A stretch of DNA of 64,000 nucleotides from Budorcas taxicolor (GCF_023091745.1 NC_068925.1:74775085-74839084); one strand, 5' to 3'. Shown: positions 33,401 through 45,334, counted from the first letter of the stretch. A program made the numbers and translations. The notes: generated by a model not told the origin, from the letters alone.

Positions 33401-33970
33401 GTCTAACTGCCTTCAGGACTGTGCCTTAAATAACTTCCTAATGAAACCAACTTGGACCCAAGAACTGAAGAATCTCCTGTTAGCACTGTACCCTCCAGCC
33501 CAGGACTGAAAAGCCAACCAGCCCCCTGTTCCTTTAATCGGGTAAATTTCCATGAAACCAGACAGAACTGCAATCACGGAACTTAACTGATTAGTACCCA
33601 ACTCAGCACACCTATTCCCATTATCAGGGAGACTTACTGAGATCCCTGGAAATCAGGGATCAAGAAAACCCTGAACTGGTTGGGGATCTGGTAGAAACGT
33701 GGCAGGTTCAGTTCCTTTAGCCCTGCAGAAAGTGGATGATCAACTTCTAGTGACTGTGGCATTTTCCACAGCTCACTTTCTTCTCTTTTGCCCAATGATT
33801 CTCCTGATGGAGCCTCTTGGCTTTAGTTTTCCAAAGTCCCCCCCCAGATACAGAGAATTCAGACTCACCTGAACGTCTGAGTGTCTGTACCTTCAGGTAG
33901 CAGGGCCTCCTTTTGAGCTTGATTCAGAATAATGCATAGATATTTTTGGTAAGATAATTCCAAACAAAGA
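30417..33970. other. Long repeat-poor interval
   Basis: 3.5 kb in which I recognise no confident mobile element. 30500-30900 is AT-rich and non-repetitive; 31000-32650 is GC-richer with many overlapping open frames on both strands, none with a domain or splice context. The region could contain exons I cannot identify. Confidence 0.35.
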
Positions 33971-33977
33971 AATGGCT

Positions 33978-34080
33978 AGAGGCTCCAGGATTCTTGCCTG
34001 GAGAATTCGTGGACAGAGGAGCCTGGATGGTTAGTTTATGGGGTCGTGAAGAGTTGGACATGACTGAACGACTAACGTAT
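33978..34080 (+). mobile_element. Truncated Bov-A SINE
   Basis: Only the 3' half: 'aggattcttgcctggagaattcgtggac' to 'gttggacatgactgaacgactaac'. 5'-truncated. Confidence 0.9.
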
Positions 34081-34731
34081 AGGCCCAGAGACTCACACGC
34101 ATGAAAGGAAGAAGAGGAATCTGAGTCTTGCAATGCTCATTGACTCCTAAGCTTTGAGGACAGGGAATAAGAAATGAGAAGCACTTACTGTATAAAGTGT
34201 CCAGCTGAGCAGGCCCCGTGCAGAACAGAAATGGGTCCTGAGGGCAGGTGGGGCTCAGTCCCGAGGAGGCACTCTAAGCATAGGATAGCAGAGGAAAGGG
34301 GAGATGGCATACCAGGGAGCAAAATCAACCAGAAAGAAAAATTTTGGAGTTATGGCGGGGCTCAGTTGGATTTTCAGCACAGACAATACAAAAGAGAGGA
34401 GCTGGTTTTCCTAAGGCGAGGGTGAAGAGGTAGGACTCGGCCCCTTTCAAGGAGGTGGTGCTAGTCCCCCACTTTATTTATGCACCGCTTGGCCGAGCTT
34501 CGTGTTACCTGTGGAGCCTGCCCAATGAGGAGAGGTCTGGGCTGCCGGCTCCTCCTCTCGGCACCCACACCCTCAGAGGCCTGGACTGGCATGGCCTTTC
34601 TGCACCTACCCTGGCTTTCTTATTGTTCTGTAAACACCGGAAGAGGGAGGGGAAGTCTCTGGGTTGCAGAGAATGGTGATCGGAGCACTGTTTGTGAAAG
34701 CCCTGGGCTCCCAAAGACCTGGCTAGGAGAG

Positions 34732-34767
<36 letters not shown>

Positions 34768-35250
34768 TGCGCGTGCACTCATGCGCACTCCAGGACAAGC
34801 ACAGGTTGTGGGGCTGCTTGGCCTCTGGAACTTTTAGAGCTTTTAGCTGTGCCCTGAGTCCTAGCTCTACTCAGGGCACTCCCAGAATCCAGCAGAGGTC
34901 CGTCAGCCCATCCAGGGACCCTTGAGTCTGAGGGGAGTCCCACCCAGTGTGTTCCCCTGGCATTTAGTACAGAGTGAGTTTGCTCTGCTCCTTGAGAGGA
35001 GTAAGTGGCTTTATAATCCAAGAGGCTTTGCAATCTGTTTCTCTTTCATTTCAGACAGTGGGGAAGAGACAGGCTTGTCAGGAGAAGCTGAGAAGAGGAA
35101 CTGCAGGGAGAGCCAGCCAGCTCGCTGGGAAACATGAAGGCGGCTGGTCTATCAGCTCCTGATTGTTCTCAGCTCCCCTCCCTGGTCCCTGCTCCCTTCT
35201 CCCCTCTTCTCCCCCTTGCCACACTGGGAAGGTTAGGAGAGTTGAAGTCT
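34081..35250. other. Unassigned sequence around a TG microsatellite
   Basis: Apart from the TG tract at 34734-34778 no repeat is recognised. The overlapping open frames (up to 125 codons) disagree in strand and phase. Confidence 0.35.
34734..34778 (+). repeat. (TG)n run with alternating purine-pyrimidine extension
   Basis: About 31 bases of TG followed by 'acgtgcgcgtgcac'. All 45 bases strictly alternate purine and pyrimidine. Confidence 0.95.
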
Positions 35251-35265
35251 CCTCAGAGGTGGTGT

Positions 35266-35391
35266 CGGAGAAGGCAATGGCAACCCACTCCAGTACTCTT
35301 GCCTGGAGAATCCCATGGATGGAGGAGCCTGGTGGGTTGCTGTCTATGGGGTCGCACTGAGTCGGACGTGACTTAGCAGCAGCAGCAGCAG
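35266..35391 (+). mobile_element. BOV-A2 SINE (single unit) with AGC tail
   Basis: From 'cggagaaggcaatggcaacc' to 'gtgacttagcagcagcagc'. 12-base exact duplications CAGAGGTGGTGT at 35254-35265 and 35392-35403; the first bases overlap the AGC tail. Confidence 0.95.
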
Positions 35392-35403
35392 CAGAGGTGG
35401 TGT

Positions 35404-35985
35404 ATTTTGCGGAGCCTCCTGGCCTGACTTCCGCTTGTTCACAAGGCAGGTCTCTGGGTGCAGACGGAAGGAAGGGGAATTAAAGAGCCCGATTGATAAG
35501 ATATTGCAGGGCCGCACTGTCTCACAGCCCTTCTTAGAACCCGAATACTCTCAGCTCAGAATCTCCTTAGACAATCAGTCAATTCAAGCCTCTTACCAAA
35601 CAGATGGGGAAACAGGCTCTGAGGGGAGAATTTCTGTCTCACATGTAGGGTTAAGATTCAAATCTACTTGGATCCCCCAGCTTCCACTAATGGACTCTTT
35701 AGAACAGACACTCCGTGATTGTCTTCCCCATTTCTGGAGGGTCTTGCATTTGTCTGGAGCATTCCACACTCTTTCTGGAAGAAGAGAAGGCTCTGCTGGG
35801 ATGGGGAGAGCAGACTTTCCAGGTGAGTGTTTTCTTAAGTCAATGGGCTCCACCCCTTGACGATCAGGGCCCCTGAACTCCCCGCCAGCTGGACCCTGTT
35901 CGCCTTATCACAGCCTCAACTCTCCCTTTCCCAACTAGTGATGTAGAGAGAGAGGCAGAGATGACCAAGCTGACACAGCCCTGTG
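35404..35985. other. Unassigned sequence
   Basis: The 141-codon plus frame (35435-35860) and an 86-codon minus frame overlap; neither has a domain I recognise. Confidence 0.35.
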
Positions 35986-35989
35986 CCCT

Positions 35990-36300
35990 GTCCACCCCTC
36001 CCTCCCTGTATTTCATTCATTCACTCTCTCCCTCCCTTCCTCCCTCCACAACAGCATGAACTCTGTACCAGCTGAGCGAGGGACTGTGCTTCCCCTTGAG
36101 GAACTCCCAACTTAGCGACACACACACGGACAGACAGAAAATAACAAGCTGAGAAAAATACTATGAATACCCGCAAAAGGAAACTGCCAACTTTTGTCTG
36201 TGAGATTCAGGGAAGGTCCCAGAGAGAAGGTGCCATCTGAGCTGACTCTGAAAAGATGAGGTGGAGACAGGGGATCGGTAAGGACCTGGCTTGAATGGAA
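35990..36300 (-). repeat. L2 LINE 3' region, minus strand
   Basis: 'ttcattcattcactc', 'ctgtaccagctgagcgagggactgtgc', 'gaactcccaacttagc', 'cagggaaggtcccagagagaaggtgccatctgagctgac'. This is the reverse of the L2 3' ORF and UTR. Confidence 0.6.
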
Positions 36301-36567
36301 GCGATGAAGAAGGAGCCTTCCTTCTCTGGTTAAGAAGCTCGCCCTGGTTCCGGGTAGGACTAGAGGCAGGTGGCTGGCTGCTGGTCCCCAAATGTGGGGT
36401 GTTGGGAAGGGAAGGATGGGTACGGAGGGCAGAAAATATGTATAAATTCTGCCGGTCAGATTCTTTCCCCCACAGTGGCATTTTTGACCTCGAAATTTGT
36501 TCAGAAAAATGGAAACAAACGATAACCTAGCTGACATGGCCAGAAAATCTCCCTGCCCTTTATCAGT

Positions 36568-36852
36568 GGGGCTTCCCTCACAGCTCAGTTGGTAAAGGAT
36601 CCTCCTGCAATGCAGGCCTGGTTCGATTCCTGGGTTGGGAAGATCTGCTGGAGAAGGGACAGGCTACCCACTCCAGTATTCTTGGGCTTCCCATGTGTCT
36701 CAGCTGGTAAAGAATCCGCCTGCAATGCGGGAGACCTGGGTTTGAACCCTGGGTTGGGAAGATCCTCTGGAGAAGGGAAAGGCTCCCCCCTCCAGTGCTC
36801 TGGCCTGGAGAGTCCATGGACTGTCCATGGGGTCGCAGAGTTGGACCCACAG
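36568..36852 (+). mobile_element. Dimeric Bov-tA SINE
   Basis: Same architecture as 1558-1872: a first tRNA head at 36568, a shortened body ending 'cagtattctt', a second head at 36687, and a final body to 'ggggtcgcagagttggac'. Confidence 0.93.
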
Positions 36853-36856
36853 CCGT

Positions 36857-37670
36857 CAGCGTGATTCGTGAGGGTATAGAGAATGCTCCGTGGACACTGG
36901 TTTGTGTGGTGGGCAACAAGGTGGTGGGAAGCAGCTCAGGGTGGCTTTGTGGGAAGCCTCCTGTCCCCTCCTCCTGGGTCTAGCTCTTTCCTCCAGAGTC
37001 ACCTTGAGAGGCAAAAGCCCCAGGCATCTGCCCTCCTCAACGTGTCTAGTTCTGTGTCTCTAAGAGGCTTTCTGCAGACCCTTTCAAGAACTACCTGCCT
37101 GCCCGCCCAGGAGTCTTGGTGGGTAGATTGGGAAGGGAATGGGATGGCAGAGTTGTTGAGTGCGGAGCACAGGGCTCTCGTCTGAACTCAGGGGCTGGCT
37201 GTTCTAACAGTGTTTGCTCACCTTCTCCAGCTGAGCCGCACAGTTTGGTGGGACCGATCCTGACTCCGTCTCCCGTCCCCACACTGAGCCAAGGCTGGTC
37301 TGCTGCGGAGGACTTTGATCCCCACATGCCTCTCCGGGTCCTGGAAACTCAGCACCTTTCCCTCTGCTCTGACCTCCAGCCCCGTGTCTGAGTGCCCCTT
37401 GGGCTGCCTGCAGACTGGAGCCTTCGTTACCAGCTTTCCACTGCTTCTGGGGCTCCGGCTCTGCTCCACGCCATGAGGAACCAGGAGGAAGGCTCCCTGA
37501 GAGGTTTCTCAGGGCCCAAAGTCCAGAGGGAAACATGCTAACTCACCTGCTTCTGCCTGGTTCTGTACTTTGGCCCAGAAAGTAACTGCACAAATGTAGG
37601 GTGGAGAAGATATGACTTAGCAGCAACGTAGATAGAAAACAAAACTTAGGATTTGAGTTTATGGTAAGCT
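36857..37670. other. Unassigned GC-richer sequence
   Basis: Several overlapping frames on both strands (up to 110 codons). No domain, start context or repeat recognised. Confidence 0.35.
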
Positions 37671-37884
37671 GGGGCTTCCCTAGTGGCCCAGATGGTAAAG
37701 AATCTGCCTGTAACACAGGAGACGGGGTTCAATCCCTGGTTCCAGAAGATCCCCTGGAGAAGGGAATGGCAGCCCACTCCAGTATTCTTGCCTGAAAAAT
37801 CCCATGGACAGAGGAGCCTAGTGGACTTTGGTCCATGGGATTGCAAAGAGTCGGACACAACTGAGCAACTAACACTTTCACTTT
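37671..37884 (+). mobile_element. Bov-tA SINE
   Basis: 'ggggcttccctagtggccca' to 'gactgagcaactaacacttt'-like end ('caactgagcaactaacac'). Complete with body. Confidence 0.95.
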
Positions 37885-38109
37885 GTGGGACTCAACGTTG
37901 TTATGTGGCTGCCTAAACAGCAAGCTCTATCTTTGGTTGTATTATTAGAAATACGAGGTGGAAAATGAGGGAGGTGATATTTCTACTCTGCTCAGTAGTG
38001 CTCAGATTATACTTGGCTTATTAGGTTTGATTATGGTTTCACATGTTAAGAGGGGTCAGTACAAGTCTGAAAGTGAGAAAAACGTGATCAGAATGGTGAG
38101 TGGACTTGA

Positions 38110-38345
38110 AAATAGGTCACTTCACTCTGAGAAAGGATTAAGAGACTGGGGCTATTTAGCCCGGGAGAGTGATGGCTGGGGAGTGGAGGGAGGGATATGA
38201 TTGCTGTTTTCAAATACCTGAAGACAACGCCACGTAAAAGGGGTTTATGTTTGTTCTTAGCGGTCTCATGGGATAGAATGAGGGGTAGCGTTTTCTTCCT
38301 ATCAGCAGTTCCTCACAGAAGTACCTTCTTAGAAACAGACCGCAG
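38110..38345 (+). repeat. CR1/L3-type LINE 3' fragment
   Basis: 'gggctatttagcccgggagag', 'gatatgattgctgttttcaaatacctgaag' and 'aaaaggggtttatgtttgttctta' follow the 3' end of mammalian L3/CR1 elements. Old and diverged. Confidence 0.65.
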
Positions 38346-39280
38346 AGGGCACAGGCAGGCAGCAAGGAAACTCGATGGTTCTGGAGTCAGTGTAGCCCCC
38401 GGAAGAGGGTAAAGTCTCACCCCAAAGTGGAAGGGCGAGGCGTGCGCTCTGCATACACCACTAGGAGGTACAGAACAGCCGTCTGAACAGGCGGAGCCAA
38501 AGGGCTAAACCCAAGTCCGTAAATCACGTTGAGGCCTCTTTCTGCCCTCATGAATACCTTTCCCTCCCACTTCATTGTGTCTCCGTAGTTGACTTGCCTG
38601 GTGCCAGTGGTGTGTCCCCAGGAGTGTAGTTTGGGGTTGCTGTTCACTAGCCAGCCCTTTGTATGTTGGCTGTTTCCTAAGGCCACATCCCCACTCTGCA
38701 CACACGATCTTGTGACCTGGTGCACGCCTCTGTAACACGTCACCTTATGGGTATTGATTTCTTGCCTTTCTCTCTCTCGAGATCAGGAACCTCTTAAAAG
38801 AAAGGGAAGCCAGCGGGTAGAAGTTCCTGGCTCGTGGTAAGTGCTCAGTAAATATTTGTTGACTGAGTGAAAGAAGGGGAGAGCTCTGAATGGGAGACTT
38901 GGGGTCCCGAGCTAACACCCCTCCCCCACCCGCCTGCCCCCATTTCACTCCAGTATGGATCAGAACCGTATTGGATTTCACTTCAGTATGGTCCCAGAGT
39001 TTCAGGACCAGCTCTTTTCCTGCTCTGGGGGCTCTGACAGCTTGCTGCTACTCTTCCATTTCTGGGCTGGAGGGCCCTCCTTCTGGAGGTGGGTGTGTTC
39101 TCCAGAGATTGGAGAGGGGGTGAAGCCTGTCTTTTGTGGGGTCTCCTCTCCCAGACCCCTCCCTCCCAGGGCCTAATCTAGTCCTTCAGGTGAGAGACTT
39201 GACTTCGAGGCCTGCCCCTGTACCCCTACTGGGCAGAAGAGGGGGCCCAGGGGACATTATAGCAGGTGAGAGCCAAGTCG
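38346..39280. other. Unassigned sequence with a possible short MIR/L2 end
   Basis: 'cgtggtaagtgctcagtaaatatttgttgactgag' (38833-38868) is the tail signature of a MIR or L2 (plus-strand sense). Nothing else recognised. Confidence 0.45.
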
Positions 39281-39282
39281 TT

Positions 39283-39489
39283 GTCTCCCTGGTGGCTCAG
39301 ACAGTGAAGAATCTGCCTGCAATGCAGGAGAGCTGGGTTTGATCCCTGGGTTGGGGAGATCCCCTGGAGGAGGGCGTGGCAACCCCCTCCAGGATTCTTG
39401 CCTGGAGAATCCCATGGACAGAGGAGCATGGCGGGCTACAGTCCGTGGGGCCACAAAAAGTCAGACGCGGTTGAGTGACTAAGCATAGC
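39283..39489 (+). mobile_element. Bov-tA SINE
   Basis: 'tctccctggtggctcagaca' to 'gcggttgagtgactaagca'. Nearly complete. Confidence 0.94.
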
Positions 39490-39727
39490 GCAGCACGGCA
39501 GCCACTCTGGACATTTTCTACAGTTATCTGTTCCCCTAATCATCTCTCCAACTTGCCTGGAGGTTTTGTGGGTTGGGGGACATTCCATTTCCCTGGAGAA
39601 TGCTTGTTGGAGATTTTATTTTACTGTCAACATCTGAATACTACTTTAGGAAAGCAGAGGGGTGGGGGAGCATTCTTAATAGAACAGGATTGGATAAGCT
39701 AAAGAGGTTCAGGTTACTCAACACCAA

Positions 39728-39947
39728 GCGCGGTGCGTGCTCAGTCACATCCGACTCTGTGCGACCCCATGAACTGTAGCCCTCTAGGCTCCTCCCTCCA
39801 TGGAATTCTCCAGGCAAGAGTACTGGAGTGGGTTGTCATTTCCTTCTCCAGGGGATCTTCTCCTCCCAGGGATCGAACCTGAGTCTCTTGCGTCTCCTGT
39901 GTTGGCAAGTGGATTCTTGACCACTGCACCATCTGAGAAGCCCCTTG
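39728..39947 (-). mobile_element. Bov-tA SINE, minus strand
   Basis: Reversed Bov-tA with 'gtgctcagtcacatccgac' at the left and 'caccatctgagaagcccc' at the right. ACACCAA at 39721-39727 and 39948-39954 is the probable duplication. Confidence 0.93.
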
Positions 39948-40084
39948 ACACCAACAGGGGAATCCAAAAACAGTGAGCTAGAGAGAGCTCGCATCTTCCT
40001 CTGTCCTTGATTCCTGACCCTCACCATTTGGAGAATTAGAGGGTTAGAAGACCAGAGGAGAGACAGGTGTCATTTGTTAATTGA

Positions 40085-40300
40085 GATCTTCACTCAACCT
40101 TTATTGTGCACCTACTATGTGCCAGATACTCCATCAGATGCTGGAGATTGATGGATGACTCAGATTCAGCCCTGGGACACAAAGGCTTTCCAGTGCAGTG
40201 AGGGAGCCAGCATGGTGATCTGGGCTACAGGAGGGAGAGGCAAGGACGGAGCCCCTGCATTAGCCAGTAGCAACCAAGAGAGAGGAGCCTCTCTGCCCCT
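40085..40300 (-). repeat. L2 LINE 3' end, minus strand
   Basis: 'ctttattgtgcacctactatgtgccagatactcc' then 'atgctggagattgatggatgactcagattcagccc'. The reversed L2 tail is clear; the right limit is uncertain. Confidence 0.65.
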
Positions 40301-41670
40301 GACTAGCAGATCAGGAGGATGTCACAGAGAGGTGCCACCCCAGTGAGCTCAGAAATGCAAGAGGACACGTGCCAACTGGAGAAAAGAGAGGATTTGGTGT
40401 GGGGACTCCTCGGGGCAGCAGAGCCGAGCAGGCGTGGGCAGGTTGCCTTCCTCCTAAAGTAAAAGATGAAAAAGTGCAAGCTGTACCCTGGGTCACTGCC
40501 CAGACAGCAGGTTTACTACCTGGGGGGTCTGGAGTGAAGGGTGGGAGGGGATTGAAAGAGCCCACCCTGTAGAGGAGGAAAAAAAATCTAAGCTGAACTT
40601 CATCAGCACCTCAGCGAGATGGATCGACGCAGGTAATCAAATTTGGCAATCTCCGCTGGCTGCCTCAGTGCGTGTTTCTGTATGTTTCATGAGATGCCAG
40701 TTAGAATCTGCTAAATAAAGAGGGAAGATTGGCAGGAGAGGGGTAAATTTTAATGGAAGGAAACTGACTGGTGAGCTGGTAAATGGAGACAGGGAGACCT
40801 GAGGCCTCTAGAATGCTTAGCTCAGCACTGGGAAGGGTTAGTGTGTGCATAAGTGTGTGTGTGCACACAGGTACCTGCAGCCAATTAATAACATCATGGC
40901 ATTTTAGCCTGGTTTACGTACTAGTCACAGAAAGGCGATTAGGAGGGCAAAATGAAGGAGGTAGAAAGAGGGGGAGGATTGGACAGTTGCAAAACTTTTC
41001 TGTGAAAGGTTCCAACCTTCGCTGGGTTGTTCGAGGGTGTGGTGAGCCAAGTTTGGGTCTCTCTTCTCATACCTGCAATTCTTAGATAAAACAATTAAGA
41101 GACCAACCTTTCAGGTTGGGGAGTCATTTGGGGGCTCAGAGCACAGGCCTCAGCTCTCACCCGAAGCTGGCGGGTGCCAGCTCGTCTATCATGCCGAGTG
41201 CTGGAGAAGCCCACGCCAGTGCTGAGTTCAGCAGTTCTGAGCAATAGAGCAATAAACCAGTCCGGGAGCCCTGTCGCTGCAGCAGAGGGGGATAATCCTA
41301 CAATTTAATGAGCAGGAACATGTGGCAGGGCTGAATCAAATTGGGTGGAGGTGATGCGATTGCAGTGCCTTCCCGGTGGAGAGAAGCATGTGAGCAGCTC
41401 AGGGTTTATGACACTTGGTTGGGGGTGGGGGGGGGGGGGGCGGTGGGTGGCGGATGAGGGGGAGATGAGGAAGCAGAGAGCCCAAACTCCACTGGGAACC
41501 CGAGGATTCACTTTTCAAAGGCTAGGAGAATGGATGACCTAAGTCTATTCAGCCTCATTTGAAGCGCAGGATGGGGAGGAGCTGGAGAAGGACCCATTCT
41601 TACTGAAGTGGGCTGAACCAGGTCTCAGGTCCTCTGAGGTGGGCAGAGGGGTCAGACTCCATTCATTCCT
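40301..41670. other. Unassigned sequence with one G-run
   Basis: Apart from the G-rich tract at 41421-41453 no repeat is recognised. The 100-codon frame at 40783-41085 has no domain I recognise. Confidence 0.35.
41421..41453 (+). repeat. G-rich tract, possible G-quadruplex
   Basis: G5-T-G14 followed by 'cggtgggtggcgg'. Length of the G14 run is prone to sequencing error. Confidence 0.8.
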
Positions 41671-41674
41671 AACT

Positions 41675-41790
41675 GTGCAATTTACCCAAATCACAGGTCA
41701 CTCTTGTTTCCTGACCTGTAAAAAGGACGTAAGAGTGACGCCTGGATAAGGCCTGGGAATATTTCCCTGAAACCACGAAGGAATTCAGAA
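41675..41790 (-). repeat. Possible MIR SINE, minus strand
   Basis: 'gtgcaatttacccaaatcac', 'cttgtttcctgacctgtaaaaagg'. Consistent with MIR but short and diverged. Confidence 0.4.
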
Positions 41791-42394
41791 TCATTAAGAG
41801 TGTTTATCACACCTGAGGTCCCCAAGCGTTGAAAGGCAGAGTGGTATGGACTCAGGAAGTTGCCAGGTGGACCCTGTTTCTGGTTCCGTGTTAGACGAGG
41901 AGGACCCAGGGGGAATTCCCCAGTTTTCAACTCGACCTAGAGATATACCGCAGCTGTAAGAGCCAGTTGTTAGCATTTCAGGAAGTAGTTTCCCATCTGG
42001 GTGTGTTGGTCGCTTGAAATCAGCTGCAGTGGGAGGACTGACACCATGCTACAAATCGCTCCTGGGCGCTGGTGGTCAAGCCTTTCCCAGCCCATCCCTG
42101 ACCCCACCTTTCCCTCTTCAGTGGTTCTCCGTGTTACTTCCCCAAGGCCAGCTTCCCGGCCTAGTTTCTCCTCAGTAACGCTCAGCACGTTGGCGCAGGG
42201 ACGGGAGGGCCCTGAAGGGGGCCCAGCTGTGGTCCTGAGATCCAAGCTCTGGTTCCCCTGGGCTGCTTCCTGTTTCCAGGGGAGGCCGTCCGTATGTCTG
42301 TTTGTTTAACTCTGTGCTTTTGATCACACTCTTCCCTCCATGAATAAGTCTCTTATGATAACTATGCCAGGCCTGCCTCTAGTCCACACGGCAC

Positions 42395-42505
42395 AGGCAT
42401 CGTGCAGACATGGAAACTGAGGTTCAGCAGGCCATATGAGGTAACCTAACTGGGGAGTGTGAGGACTGAGATTTGAGAAGAGATTTTTCCTGGCGTGGGG
42501 CCAGG
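42395..42505 (+). repeat. MIR SINE fragment
   Basis: 'cagacatggaaactgaggttcagcaggc' then 'taactggggagtgtgaggac'. The MIR 3' half. Confidence 0.6.
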
Positions 42506-44035
42506 GCTTTGCCGTTACTCTTCCCAGCACATTTTCGTAGGGAACATTTTCGATGTCGTTTTCCTCTTCCCCACAGAACCCAGCTCGATGCCCTGTACGG
42601 TGTCAGGGTTTAACGTCTGCGTGATGAATTGACTGAAACGTTCCTTCCTCTCAGTCACATCTTTTGTGATGAAAATGAGGTGGGGATTAGGGAGGAATTA
42701 TGGCATGGTATTACTTCTACAGAGTCAACCTTGTACTCAGCAAAGTCCTGAGCATATCCACCCCAGCCCCCGCCCCGTGGGTACTCAGCTAGAAGTTCCC
42801 TGCAGAGTGAAGCCTGGAGTGTGTGTGAAGACTGCAGAAAGGGTTTCCACAGAGACACACAGCTGTGGACGTGCAGCGGAAGAATGTTATTAACAAAATG
42901 TGCTGTTGTTATAGAGCCCGTGTCAGACCGTCTAAGCTGCAGTAAAGGTCTTCCGCCTCTTGATCATGTTGTGGCCAGGACAGCAGTTTAACATTTCCCT
43001 TAAATGTGAGGACGGGGGGGTCCATGTGGGAATGAAAGTGAACAAGGAAATGGACTTTTTGCAGTGAAGAAGAGGCGCTTCCAAAGGTTTTCCTTGTAGA
43101 TGTATTTATTTATTTTTCATTTTTTTCTTTGTGTATTTAAGGGTTCCCTTCATCTCCACTGCAAGGAAAAAACATAATAAAAGTAGGGAATGGTCATGAT
43201 TTAACAATGAGATTTTTTTCTATTTCTGCATAGGCCTAGTGCTTCTTTCTGTTTGGGCCTGAAGATACGTGTCTTACGCTTATTCCTCAGCCAGTTTGAA
43301 TGGAAATAGAAACGCTTCCCTGCTCCTGTCTTTTCTGGACTATGAGAGCCAAGGCCGCACAGGGGCCGAGGGCACCCACTGGGTTTCCTCTGATGGAGAG
43401 TCAAGAGCTGGTGTGTCTTTCCCATGAAGGTTCTGCCAGGCCGACGGCAGGTGAAATTACAGGCTTACCTCCGGCCAGTGTTTTGAAGACCTGCAGTGTT
43501 CCTATTCTTTTCCAGCTAAGCTCTGATGTGTGCAGACTCCCTGTAATTATGGTATAATTGGATTTAACTATAGGGGTAGAACTAGTTTTCAACCAAGTCC
43601 TCTTCAAATAATTTGTTGCTTATTAGAAAAAAAGGGGACTCGTACTGGTTTTAGTGGCGTATATGGCTCCCCTCGACTCCCCAAGGGAGAAAGCAATTGC
43701 TGGTATGAGCCCAGCGACTTAGTGGGGTTGATTGAATCACAGTGCCCTTGTATCCTAGCTCTGAACATTCCAGAAGATTCACTTTCTCTGAAAAGGAAAT
43801 CAGAGATGAGGCCTTTATAAGGTCCCAAAGTGAAATGATTTGGTCTTTTTCACTCCTGTGGTGAAGAGTTTAATCTCAACGTCCAGAATTTATAAACTGG
43901 GGTCTGTGGGTTGAACCTGGGAATGGGTTAGGGCTACAGATGTAAATAAGGTGGTTGCACATAAAATTCCACATTTCAGCTCCTGAAAAAAAAAAAATCT
44001 GTCAATTTTGGGCTGGAAGCCCTTGTTTACTATAC
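42506..44035. other. Unassigned, largely repeat-free sequence
   Basis: An AT-rich TTTA run at 43090-43140 is noted. The 96-codon frame at 43530-43820 and its antisense overlap. No repeat family recognised. Confidence 0.35.
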
Positions 44036-44039
44036 TTTG

Positions 44040-44226
44040 ATTGAGGACAGGAAGAGAAAGGGGATGACAGAGGATGAGATGTCTGGATGACATCACTGAC
44101 TTGATGGACATGAGTCTGAGTGAACTCCGGGAGTTGGTGATGGACAGGGAGGCCTGGCGTGCTGCGATTCATGGGGTCACAAAGAGTCGAACACGAACAC
44201 GACTGAGCAACTGAACTGAACTGAAT
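44040..44226 (+). mobile_element. BovB LINE terminal 3' fragment
   Basis: From 'gattgaggacaggaagagaaagg' to 'caactgaactgaactgaat'. Contains a 6-base tandem duplication at 'cgaacacgaacacgac' (44188-44203). Confidence 0.92.
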
Positions 44227-44404
44227 CTCAGGTCCTTTCAAGAAGGCAATGAGATTACCACTCACCCTCCAGTCCACATCACTCATTTAACCTTCTTGAC
44301 TGATGGCTTTTGAATGATTTGTATCCTTGGGTCTCTGAGGTCCCTCTCTCAATTTGCATCCACCCCACCCCTCCATCTCTCAGTAACATGAAATCATCTT
44401 TTAT

Positions 44405-44615
44405 TGAAAGCAGTGTGATGTAATGCCAAAAATAAGGTCTTTTGGGTTGGAGACACTTATTAAAACCCCACCTCCCTTGTTCATTAACTGTGCTACTTTG
44501 GGTGAACAACTTTACATTCTGATCACTGCTTCCACATCTGGGGCTTACCTGATGCCATGTCACAGGTGTAAGCTCTAGTGTAATCCTTGACACATGGTGA
44601 ATGGCCAGTAAATAT
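44405..44615 (-). repeat. MIR SINE, minus strand
   Basis: 'attaactgtgctactttgggtgaacaac', 'acatctggggcttacctgatg', 'tagtgtaatccttgacac', 'aatggccagtaaatattag'. Confidence 0.7.
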
Positions 44616-44734
44616 TAGTTTCCCATGCTCTCATTCTGCCCTAAATGGAAACAGAGAAGGCTATTGCTATCAGCCAATGTCACAGACTTCCTTGCACTGA
44701 AAGGCATCTTGGAAGTCTGTCTTATTTTCTTCTC

Positions 44735-44840
44735 TGCCTTTGCCATAACTCTCCCACGCAGGTGAAAGGCAGAGAGAGGCAAACCCACTTGCTCAAGGTT
44801 ACTCAGTGAATAACAAGTAAACTCAGGTGTCCTGGGCTCT
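44735..44840 (+). repeat. Probable MIR SINE fragment
   Basis: 'gcaggtgaaaggcagagagaggcaaacccacttgctcaaggttactcag'. The MIR 3' half. Confidence 0.5.
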
Positions 44841-45334
44841 TAGCCGAGGGCTCATTTCACTGGAGACAGCCTGCCAGACCCACACAGATTCTTTCCAGCA
44901 GAATCGAGGATGGAGTGAGCGTGGGATTTCTGTTGCTCGGGGCTTGAGAAAACGGTTGCAGACAATGCGTGGTTTGAGTGTCTGAAAAGACGCATCAGGG
45001 AGTGGATCTGAATTACTCACACGATTAAAGCTCTGCCAGTTCACTCTTTAATGATGCCGGTTGCCTTACCTTCCTTTTTGAGGGGACTGTGCAATAAAGG
45101 TGTGTCATCTAGGTCAGCACCTTAACTTACCATCTCTGGCCGTGTCTTAAAGTGAAGTAAAAATGATATCAAATAGCTGACCCAGGCTCTTCTCCTTCTC
45201 ACCACCAAGATCCCTGGGACATGTGGCCATCAGACACGTGTCTTCACTTGCAAATGGCCCCAGAGATATAGTTAAGTGGAGGCCAGGTAGGGTCTTGGGC
45301 AATAATGCCACCTTCTCATAAAGTGATTCAAACT

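Noticed and set aside
37091..37536. Several 78-110 codon frames in a GC-richer stretch as candidate exons
   Set aside because: Open frames in all phases and both strands reflect GC content; no recognisable domain or consistent splice sites.
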